Below, one piece after another: positions 1 through 5,933 of a DNA stretch of 7,933 nt. The notes beneath the pieces were generated by a model, which searched no databases, was not told where the DNA came from, and was given only the letters and a program-made list of their open reading frames with translations. Position 1 is the stretch's first letter; every line of letters begins with the position of its first letter. Both the position numbers and the translations under genes were made by a program. This DNA comes from an uncultured Hungatella sp. (GTDB taxonomy: Bacteria; Bacillota; Clostridia; Lachnospirales; Lachnospiraceae): NCBI GenBank assembly GCA_910586845.1, contig CAJUJV010000067.1, positions 1 to 7,933 on the forward strand, written 5' to 3'.

Positions 1-24
1 CTGCTCTAATATCTTCTCAACCAT
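1..24 (-). CDS. start of an unidentified downstream operon gene (partial)
   Basis: Only the first eight codons are inside the window (MVEKILEQ), so the product cannot be named. The start is supported by a strong Shine-Dalgarno, AGGAGGG on the minus strand at about 33-40, ten bases before the ATG at 24. It begins 29 bases after the stop of the GH32 remnant and on the same strand, so it was probably the next gene of the sugar operon. Genes in this position in sucrose-type operons are often sugar kinases or isomerases, but nothing visible here supports any particular one. Whether this gene is intact cannot be judged. Confidence 0.45.
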
Positions 25-53
25 AAAAATAAGCCCTCCTTCTACAATACTAA

Positions 54-816
54 TCAGCCTCCCACAAACATCCTCTCAACCTTCCCTTCCACCCGTCCGC
101 CCGGCCCGTACACCACATGGCTGATCACATACTGGCCGTCATTGACAAAGATTTCGATAAGATTAGGATCCACGAACACGTCCAGTTTATGGCGCTTAAG
201 GCTTTCGGGAGTGCTTCCTGCCAGACTGTACCCTTCCAGATCGGGAAACACCCGGCTTCTGCCTCCCTTCACAAATCCCTGTTCCACCTCCACAACTCTG
301 GGAAGGCACATCATTCCGATCCAGGGATCCCTGTCCTCCCCCTCTACAGCTTCGGCCATCCGCATCCAGGCGATCATAACCCGCCTGCCGTCCTGGTCTG
401 TATTGGTCTGAGGCGCGTACAGATCCATACCATAATCCACGTATTGAAACTTCTCAGAAAGCTTCAGGCCGCAGGTCTGTCTGTCAAACTCTGCCAGGGC
501 GCAGACAGCATGGTGCTCATATCCGTTTCCCTCCTCATTGATATACATGGGAGAACCCATAAACACCCGGTTCTCCCCCACCTTAAACAAATCCGGACAC
601 TCCAGGATTCTTCCGAACCAGTCACATCTCAGCTGATTTTTGTATTCCAAGTTCTCTCCGTCCCGGCTTACCCCATGTCCCCAGTGCATGGTCCCCCAGG
701 AAGTCCCGTAGGGGAAATACTGATAAAACAGATGGTATTTCCCCCCCATAATAGATAAATCCGTTGGGATCATTGAGCCAGTTTCCCGGAGCTCTCAAAT
801 GCAGAACATCTTCCAT
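54..816 (-). pseudogene. GH32 glycosidase remnant (sucrose-6-phosphate hydrolase / fructan hydrolase type)
   Basis: This is the remains of a GH32 beta-fructosidase, the family that hydrolyses sucrose, sucrose-6-phosphate or fructans. Reading begins at the ATG at 816, directly after the permease stop (TAAATG). Residues 13-19 are WLNDPNG, carrying the nucleophile Asp (codon 769-771). A G7 tract (741-747) then shifts the frame; with one G fewer it reads on into GKYHLFYQYFPYG and MHWGHGVSRD. After about 640-655 the text jumps to LRCDWFGRILECPDLF, which has the acid/base Glu (codon 600-602). The segment between, about 100 residues in relatives and containing the RDP motif, is missing. DYGMDLYAPQT and GRRVMIAWM follow. 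A second jump near 255-275 removes much of the C-terminal beta-sandwich before DPNLIEIFVNDG, a typical GH32 ending. About 250 residues remain where family members have roughly 480-500. It is almost certainly inactive. The sub-specificity cannot be told. Confidence 0.88.
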
Positions 817-1554
817 TTACTTCACTGCTCCCGTAACCACACCGTTGATGATCTGTTTCTGTAACGCGATATACAGAATTAAAATCGGAATCACACACAG
901 CAGCAGCCCGGCCATGATCGTGCCGTAATCGGCAGAGTAAGTGCCGTAAAAACTGTAGGTAGACAGGGGCAGAGTCAAAAGCTTCTTGTCGGTCAGAACC
1001 AACGAGGCAGCAGGAAATCATTCCAGAAAGCCAGGGCGTTTAAGATCACCATAGTCGAGATGATGGGCTTCAGCAGCGGAAACACGATCTGAAAAATGTC
1101 TGGAAGTGGGTACACCCATCAATATAAGCCGCCTCCTCCAAAGCCATGGGAACATTTCCGTTGATAAAGCCGTGGAACATAAACACGGACATGGCCATGG
1201 AAAATCCCGTGTGCATAAAGATCAGAGTCGCCCTGTGGTTCAGCACGTTCAGAGTTCCCCCCGTAAATGCTCACCAGCGGAATCATAATGGCCTGAAAAG
1301 GAATGATCATGGATGCCACCATGAGAGCAAAGGTAATATTGGAGATCCAGTTCTTATGACGGACAATGTAATAGGCCAGCATGGCCGCCAGGATCGTCAC
1401 CAGAACCGTAGCCGACACCGTCACAATAAGGAACTTTTAAACGCGTTCAAAAAATCCATCTGGACAAACACTTTCACAAAGTTGTCAAAAGACAGGCCAT
1501 AGCCAGAGCATTGTTTACCTTTTTTTTCGTTCCTCCAACTGTTGTCTGTGCCAT
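817..1554 (-). pseudogene. MalG-like CUT1 sugar ABC permease remnant
   Basis: This is the second inner-membrane permease of a carbohydrate-uptake ABC transporter. The ATG at 1554 overlaps the upstream permease stop (TAATG), implying translational coupling. The start MAQTTVGGTKKKVNNAL ends near 1504 and is followed, in another frame from 1501, by YGLSFDNFVKVF. The first membrane helix and most of the first outer loop are therefore gone. Further frame changes lie near 1426-1432 (one base lost), at the G6 tract 1257-1262 (one G too many), near 1095-1100, and near 1003-1008 (one base lost). Joining the frames gives a recognisable permease: MIPFQAIMIPLVSIYGG, TLNVLNHRATLIFMHTGF, the EAA loop EEAAYIDG that contacts the ATPase, IVFPLLKPIISTM, FWNDFLLP, and the C-terminal QKQIINGVVTGAVK. 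The stop touches the GH32 start. With five lesions it cannot make a working permease. Confidence 0.87.
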
Positions 1555-2069
1555 TACGCCTCAACCTCCTTTTTCTTTGTCAGATATACCTGAATGCCGC
1601 TGATACAGGCCGTGATCAGGAACAGCACCAGAGCCGCTTCCATAACGTCCTCACTGAGCCCCATAAATCCGGCTACATAGATCAGGATCATATATCCTGA
1701 CAGCTGCCACACCGACACCATGACCAGGGCCGCGAAGGCCTTTGCCGGGTCGGAAAGCCAGGAAGCCTCAAACAGGCTCCAGCCTGTGGAATCTCCAATA
1801 CTGACAAACGCTCTGGAAAACACAAACCCCTCCGCCAGAGCGATTACATCCGTGGTGTCCAGAATGGACATGGTAGGCGGATTGCCGGAATTGTACAGGC
1901 TTACAATCCTGGTATAGGGCGAATCGTCTGTAACAGGCATGACGTCGATGTGAACCCCGGACTTCTTCTCATACTCTGCCCCCATCTTCTCCAGAGCCAC
2001 CTGAATCTCCGCCTTGGAATTTAAGAGCGTGATCCTGGTTCCCTTCAGAGATGGGTCGTACTGGAGTTT
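1554..2069 (-). pseudogene. Deletion fusion: sugar-binding protein N-part joined to MalF-like permease C-part
   Basis: One open frame joins two different proteins. From about 2069 to 1830 it encodes the start of a mature CUT1 solute-binding protein: LQYDPSLKGTRITLLNSKAE, then GVHIDVMPVTDDSPYT, YNSGNPPTM and ILDTTDVIALAEG. From about 1826 it continues as the second half of a MalF-like permease: SRAFVSIGD, WLSDPAKAFAALVMVSVWQL, GYMILIYVAGFMGLSEDVMEAA. Near 1628 it jumps again, skipping the rest of the EAA loop and about 75-80 residues, to the last membrane helix and the basic end YLTKKKEVEA. The binding protein has lost its signal peptide and most of its roughly 430 residues; the permease has lost its N-terminal half. 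No ATG precedes the preserved part. The GTG at 2000 is internal to binding-protein homology and is not a convincing start. The normal stop overlaps the MalG ATG. Confidence 0.85.
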
Positions 2070-2099
2070 CCTGAACCCGAGGGAACCAATGTCACCTGT

Positions 2100-3079
2100 T
2101 TCTCCAAAACCACGATTTCCCGATATTTTAACAACCCTGACTCTCTCACGTTGGAAAACCAGCAGATCATCGCCGACGCTCTGAAAGAATTAAACTATAA
2201 AGAAAATAAGGTAGCCCGGATCCTGGCCAACGGAAAAACAGAATTTGTAGGCATCATCATCCCGGACCTGTACCACCATTACTATTCCGAGATGTTGAGC
2301 CGGATTTTGTCTACCTATGAAACCTTCGGCTATAAATTCCTTGTATTCGTAGGCGATAAAAGCGAGGAGACGGAACGGCGCTATATTCAGGAGCTGCTGT
2401 CTTACAAAATTGAAGGCATGATTATCTTGAATCACACCATCCCTTCGGAAGAACTGGCCCGGCTCCCCATTCCGATTGTGACCATTGAGAGGGAAGACCA
2501 GTATATTTCCAGCGTCAACGCGGACAATTACATGGGCGGATACCAGGCCACAGGCCTTTTGGCCCGGCATCACTACGATATTTTGATCCACATCAATCCC
2601 CCTACACCGGAAAACGTCCCGGCTTATGGACGTCTCAAAGGCTTTTCCGATTTCTGCCGGGAATTTCATCTGAAACATGAGGTTATTCTGAAAGATTTCG
2701 GCCATTCCTACAAAGTCGCTCAGTCCCAGCCCGTCACGGTCTTAGAACACATTGACGCCGCTTACTCTGGTCAGAAAAAAGGGATCTTTGTCTCCAATGA
2801 CACCCATGCCAATGCGCTGCTCAATCTTCTGGTCCGCAGATTCGGACATTTGCCTGACGACTACCTGATCGTGGGTTTTGACAATTCCCCCATATCCCGG
2901 GAAGCCATCCTCCCCATCGGCACTGTGGGCCAGCAGATCGACAAGCTTGCCTACGAGGCTACGGCTCTCCTCGTGGAACAGATGAATGAACGAAAAAAAA
3001 GAAACCCGTTCCCCTGGAGCATCCGGTTCACAAGGTCATAACTCTGGTGCTGTTCCGCAGGGAGACCACGGAAAAATAA
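2100..3079 (+). pseudogene. LacI-family transcriptional regulator, 5'-truncated and frameshifted
   Basis: This is the local repressor of the sugar operon, transcribed divergently from it. From about 2103 the plus strand reads SKTTISRYFNNP, the recognition helix of a LacI-type HTH, then LENQQIIADALKELNYKENK, which covers the rest of the headpiece and the hinge. The periplasmic-binding-like core follows: TEFVGIIIPD, IEGMIIL, IPIVTIERED, YGRLKGFSDFC, GIFVSNDTHANALLNLL, DDYLIVGFDNSPIS, TVGQQIDKLAYEA. The first helix and the start codon are absent, and binding-protein sequence of the opposite strand lies immediately upstream. At the A8 tract (2993-3000) the frame shifts by -1. In the shifted frame the usual ending PVPLEHPVHKVITLVLFRRE runs to a TAA at 3077-3079, four bases from the convergent MATE stop. 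In the unshifted frame it ends at 3041. The effector pocket is largely intact but the DNA-binding domain is incomplete. Confidence 0.88.
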
Positions 3080-3083
3080 CAAG

Positions 3084-4415
3084 TCAATACCCATACCTCC
3101 CCCTGTACCTGAAAAACATTCCCGCTGACAGGCAGATGGCCATCAGCTCCGCCGCCGGTGTGGCCAGCCAGATCCCGGTGACTCCCAAAACTGCCGGCAG
3201 GACGATCATGGTAATGAGCATAAGCACAAAGGACCTGGAAAACGCCAGGACAGCCGATACCATCCCATTGGACAGAGCCGTAAACATGCCGCTGGCATAG
3301 ATATTAAAGCCGATAAAAATCAGGGCTAAAGTACAGATCCGGTTGCCCGTCACCGTCAGATCATAGACCGGGTGATCCGGCCTGGCAAAGACCGATACCA
3401 GAGGCTCCGTAAAGAGAAAGCTGGCCGCCGCTGTAGCCAGAGAGATGACTCCGATGATCTTCATGCTGATCACGGTCATTTTCTTCAGCTTCTCCTGGTT
3501 CTGCTCTCCATAATAAAAGCTGATCATAGGCGCGACCCCATAGGAATACCCGGTATACAGGGAGCTGGCGAACATGAGCACATACATGATGATGGTGACA
3601 GCGGCAACTCCGTCCTCCCCCACATATCTCAGCATGGTCCAGTTGAACATCATGGTGATGATCCCGGTGACAAGGGCCGTGGCCATCTCCGAGCACCCGT
3701 TTGCCGCCGCGTTCACAAGGACCTTCCACCGAAAGACCGGTTTCTTAAAATGGAGAAGGCTTGTCCTTTTTCCAAACTCAAACAATCCCACAACCGCTGT
3801 CACCGAGTATCCCAGGCCCGTGGCTATGGCCGCTCCGCCGATCCCCATGGAACACACAGAGATGAGTACATAGTCCAGAACCATGTTCAGAACTCCGCCT
3901 GTGACGGAACAGACGAGAGACAGGGCAGCCTTCTCGCTGGCGATCATGTAGAGAGTAAAATTGTTCATCAGCAAAATAGGAACCGTGAACACCAGGTAGC
4001 GGCTGAGATATTCCACGCAGTACTCTGTCACCTGTTCTGACAGATCCATACCTCGAAAAATCGGCTCCATGATCCCATACCCCAGGCCCCACATGACAAG
4101 ACCTGCTGCCACATTGACCAGGATCAGGGCCGTGAAATCCTCCTTTGCCTCCTCCTGCTTCTTCTCCCCCATTTTTTTCATGATCACCGCGCTGCCTCCT
4201 GTGGCAAGCATGGTGGAGATGGCAGTGACCAGCTGAATCACCGGCGCCGTCAGGTTGATGGCCGACAATGCCTCGGTTCCGATGAGATTGGATACAAACA
4301 GGCCGTCCACCATGGTATAGAAGGACATGAACACGGTCATGGCGATGGTGGGAATGGCAAAGGCCAGGATATTTCTTAACGTTACCGGTTTTTCATAGAC
4401 GTGTTGATTTTCCAT
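3084..4415 (-). CDS. MATE-family multidrug/cation efflux pump
   Basis: The gene encodes a 443-residue polytopic inner-membrane protein of the MATE family, which exports organic cations and drugs in exchange for Na+ or H+. The N-terminal half has the typical first helices (LRNILAFAIPTIAMTVFMSF, YTMVDGLFVSNLIGTEALSA, INLTAPVIQLVTAIST) and the cytoplasmic GGSAVIMKKMGE stretch. Internal symmetry is visible: the second half repeats the pattern with VAAVTIIMYVLMFASSLYTG and YGVAPMISFYYGEQN. Length is normal for the family and I see no lesion. The open frame continues upstream through the promoter, but the ATG at 4415 is the start: it follows GAGAGG (minus strand, about 4427-4432) by 11 bases and begins MENQHVYEKP. 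The gene is divergent from the MerR regulator and is driven by its 19-bp-spacer promoter, which points to ligand-induced expression. Substrate is unknown. The stop faces the LacI remnant with a four-base gap. Confidence 0.92.
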   Translation of the reverse strand: MENQHVYEKPVTLRNILAFAIPTIAMTVFMSFYTMVDGLFVSNLIGTEALSAINLTAPVIQLVTAISTMLATGGSAVIMKKMGEKKQEEAKEDFTALILVNVAAGLVMWGLGYGIMEPIFRGMDLSEQVTEYCVEYLSRYLVFTVPILLMNNFTLYMIASEKAALSLVCSVTGGVLNMVLDYVLISVCSMGIGGAAIATGLGYSVTAVVGLFEFGKRTSLLHFKKPVFRWKVLVNAAANGCSEMATALVTGIITMMFNWTMLRYVGEDGVAAVTIIMYVLMFASSLYTGYSYGVAPMISFYYGEQNQEKLKKMTVISMKIIGVISLATAAASFLFTEPLVSVFARPDHPVYDLTVTGNRICTLALIFIGFNIYASGMFTALSNGMVSAVLAFSRSFVLMLITMIVLPAVLGVTGIWLATPAAELMAICLSAGMFFRYRGRYGY

Positions 4416-4435
4416 AAAAATTTTTTCCTCTCGAC

Positions 4436-4464
4436 TTGTATTTGGTTCCTGTATATCGTATGAT
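4436..4464 (+). promoter_or_regulatory. Promoter of the MerR regulator gene
   Basis: TTGTAT (4436-4441) and TATGAT (4459-4464) are separated by 17 bases, the optimal sigma-A spacing. Transcription would start near 4471, inside the operator. The -10 box overlaps the opposing MATE -10 box by five bases (both lie within 4459-4465), so the two promoters cannot be fully occupied by polymerase at the same moment. Confidence 0.75.
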
Positions 4465-4490
4465 AGACCATACAGTAACTGTACGGTCAA
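4460..4490 (-). promoter_or_regulatory. MerR-type promoter of the MATE gene (19-bp spacer)
   Basis: On the minus strand, TTGACC (4485-4490) and TATCAT (4460-4465) are separated by exactly 19 bases (4466-4484). This over-long spacer is the hallmark of promoters activated by MerR-family proteins, which twist and shorten the spacer so that RNA polymerase can engage both boxes. The spacer is occupied by the operator palindrome. Transcription would begin near 4453, giving a leader of about 38 bases before the MATE ATG. Spacing and boxes are seen directly; activation by the adjacent regulator is inferred from family knowledge. Confidence 0.9.
4466..4488. promoter_or_regulatory. MerR operator, 23-bp palindrome
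   Basis: Arms GACCATACAGT and ACTGTACGGTC flank a single central A at 4477. Ten of eleven arm positions pair; the exception is 4470/4484. The palindrome starts inside the minus-strand -35 box and covers the whole 19-bp spacer, as BmrR-class operators do. It also lies across the expected transcription start of the regulator gene on the plus strand, so binding by the regulator could repress its own synthesis. Confidence 0.9.
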
Positions 4491-4520
4491 GAGGAAAATT
4501 TTTATGGTGGAGAGATGGGA

Positions 4521-5351
4521 ATGGATGATAAAAACAGATTGCTGACCATCGGTCAGTTTGCAGCCCTTCATGGGGTCAATAAGAAGACTCTGATGTGGTA
4601 TGATGAGATCGGGTTGTTTCGGCCGGCTACTGTGAACCCGGTTAACGGATACCGGTGTTATAATTACCGCCAGAGCGCCCTTCTGGAGACGATTCTGCTT
4701 CTGCGGGAGCTGAATGTGTCGATTGATGAGATACAGAATTTTATGGAACATCGTTCTGCGGAGAGTATGCGCAAGCTGCTGGATGAGAAGATCCAAAAAC
4801 TGGATCTGGAGATGGAACATCTGCGGGCAGTGAGGAAGACTTTGGGCAACTACCGGCAGAACATGGATACGCTGCTGAATATGGATCTGTCGGAAATCAC
4901 CTTAGTTGAGAAGGAAGAGCGGTGCCTGGTGACGGTGGACATTGACCGTTACACTTCTTACGACAAGCAGGTGGAAATGATCACGGCGGAAACCAGAAAG
5001 CACCAGCTCCGCCGTCTCCACGACGCCTCCTACGGGACCATGATCCCGGTGGAAAACCTGGAGCGGGGAGATTACGACAGCTACTCCAGGCTGTTTATCG
5101 AGATCCCCTTTCCCACAGCGAAAACCGGGCTTCACGTACAGCCGAAAGGGGCTTATGTGAGGGCGTTTTTCAGAGGGGACTGGGGGAAACTGCCTTCCAG
5201 GTACGAGGAAATTTTTGATTATGTGAAAAAGAATGATCTCCGTCTGTCCGGGTATTCCTATGAAATGATCATCAACGAAAACGTGACGGACCGCATGGAG
5301 GACTATATCGTGCAGATCGAGATCCCGGCAGCAGCGCACAGTCAGAACTGA
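4521..5351 (+). CDS. MerR-family regulator with BmrR/GyrI-like effector domain
   Basis: This is a 276-residue cytoplasmic transcription factor that probably senses a drug-like ligand and activates the divergent pump gene. Residues about 8-75 form the winged helix: LLTIGQFAALHGVNKKTLMW, YDEIGLFRPA, NGYRCYNY, then LRELNVSIDEIQNFM. Residues about 77-118 (MRKLLDEKIQKLDLEMEHLR onward) are the dimerising coiled coil. Residues about 128-270 match a GyrI-like effector domain (PKGAYVRAFFRGDW, LSGYSYEMIIN, YIVQIEIPA); Glu248 sits where BmrR relatives use an acidic residue for cationic ligands. TLMWYDEIGL replaces the more usual TLRYYDEIGL in the wing. I prefer the ATG at 4521, six bases after GGAGAG, over the in-frame ATG at 4515, whose SD would be very close. 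Expression is probably autoregulated through the operator over its start site. Confidence 0.92.
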   Translation: MDDKNRLLTIGQFAALHGVNKKTLMWYDEIGLFRPATVNPVNGYRCYNYRQSALLETILLLRELNVSIDEIQNFMEHRSAESMRKLLDEKIQKLDLEMEHLRAVRKTLGNYRQNMDTLLNMDLSEITLVEKEERCLVTVDIDRYTSYDKQVEMITAETRKHQLRRLHDASYGTMIPVENLERGDYDSYSRLFIEIPFPTAKTGLHVQPKGAYVRAFFRGDWGKLPSRYEEIFDYVKKNDLRLSGYSYEMIINENVTDRMEDYIVQIEIPAAAHSQN

Positions 5352-5404
5352 GCTTCCCGCAATTTTTCTGTCCTGCCTTTACACTTCTCATGGGCTGTAA
5401 AAAC

Positions 5405-5457
5405 ATAGCCTGTCTGCCTGACAGATCACACAAAGGCGTATCAGGGGGACAGGCTTA
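5405..5457. terminator. Hairpin terminator, probably bidirectional
   Basis: AGCCTGTC (5407-5414) pairs with GACAGGCT (5448-5455), and the stem continues inward with CC/GG and TGA/TCA around a 19-base loop. On the minus strand the hairpin is followed by ATGTTTTTAC, so it would end the 113-residue gene, whose stop is 28 bases before the stem. On the plus strand it is followed by the looser T-rich TTATTTATAAT and could stop the regulator transcript. A shorter alternative stem, GGCTGT/ATAGCC (5393-5410), competes for the left arm. Confidence 0.65.
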
Positions 5458-5484
5458 TTTATAATGCTTCTCTTTTTTATAGAA

Positions 5485-5826
5485 TTAATCTTTCTTCCGC
5501 AGTTTCCCAATGATCACTTTAGCCATGATAGCAAATTGTTTACGCTTGATCCCGTTGTCTGTGGTACCTGTCTCCAGATATCCTTTCTCGTCATAATGAA
5601 ACAGCATGTCTGTGATCAGCATCCGCCAAACCTGCTCATTTGTGGTATGCATCTCTTTTACGAGATTATAAAAGTCCTCGCAAAATGAATCAAACACCTG
5701 ATCTTTTACCTTAGGATTATAAAATTCAAAGATCTGAGTGAACATACTCCTGATGCTGTCACTGTCAAATTCGCCGAAAACCACATTACTCCGGTAAATT
5801 TCCTCACTGTAAGAATAACGCTCCAT
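5485..5826 (-). CDS. Hypothetical protein, 113 residues
   Basis: I do not recognise this protein. It is small, soluble-looking, and has no signal peptide or membrane helix. The N-terminal half is acidic and aromatic (MERYSYSEEIYRSNVVFGEF, FTQIFEFYNP); the C-terminus is basic (GIKRKQFAIMAKVIIGKLRK). It appears mostly helical, with no metal-binding cysteine pairs, HTH or catalytic motif that I can name. The gene looks real: GGAGG (minus strand, about 5836-5840) precedes the ATG, a well-spaced promoter lies about 50 bases upstream, and a hairpin terminator follows. It therefore looks like a single-gene transcript, separate from the longer genes upstream on the same strand. Confidence 0.75.
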   Translation of the reverse strand: MERYSYSEEIYRSNVVFGEFDSDSIRSMFTQIFEFYNPKVKDQVFDSFCEDFYNLVKEMHTTNEQVWRMLITDMLFHYDEKGYLETGTTDNGIKRKQFAIMAKVIIGKLRKKD

Positions 5827-5877
5827 ACTCCCTGTCCTCCTTTTTTTCTGGCTTTTCTTTCAAATGTATTCCGTATT

Positions 5878-5906
5878 ATTTTACCATCATTTCATATATA
5901 AGGCAA
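5878..5906 (-). promoter_or_regulatory. Sigma-A type promoter of the 113-residue gene
   Basis: On the minus strand TTGCCT (5901-5906) and TAAAAT (5878-5883) are 17 bases apart in an AT-rich stretch. The predicted start near 5871 gives a leader of about 45 bases. The promoter begins 27 bases after the stop of the 540-residue gene, and I see no convincing terminator between them, so read-through is also possible. Confidence 0.65.
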
Positions 5907-5933
5907 GAAACTTGTTGATATCCCTGTTTCCCT

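Larger units (their letters stand above)
4412..4507. repeat. Inverted repeat of the leader/start region flanking the divergent promoter
   Basis: The minus-strand leader and start of the MATE gene (4431 down to 4412: AGAGG, an A/T run, then ATGG) recurs on the plus strand at 4490-4507. The two copies are identical apart from two fewer A/T bases in the right copy. They are separated by 58 bases holding both promoters and most of the operator. The right copy includes an ATG (4504) that is not in the frame of the regulator. Confidence 0.75.

Noticed and set aside
324..335. RDP tripeptide in the GH32 remnant (EDRDPWIG) as the middle catalytic motif
   Set aside because: It lies after the DYGMDLYAPQT and AWM blocks, just before the CLPR block, so it is in the wrong place; the true RDP region is in the deleted part.
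117..758. 213-residue open frame on the plus strand across the GH32 remnant
   Set aside because: It is the antisense shadow of GH32 sequence, has no family resemblance and no plausible ribosome binding site.
2000..2002. GTG at 2000 as the start of a genuine 148-residue membrane protein
   Set aside because: Binding-protein homology extends about 23 residues upstream of it, and the product joins pieces of two different families with a second internal gap.
2151..2153. TTG at 2151 as a real LacI start
   Set aside because: HTH homology continues in frame upstream (SKTTISRYFNNP), there is no SD, and starting here would remove the DNA-binding helix.
3372..4040. 222-residue plus-strand open frame inside the MATE gene
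   Set aside because: Antisense shadow of an intact, clearly recognised membrane protein; its composition (many His, Arg and Asp) is typical of such shadows.
4416..4820. N-terminal extension of the MATE frame up to 4820
   Set aside because: The extension would cross the promoter, operator and regulator gene. The ATG at 4415 has an SD and matches the normal MATE length.
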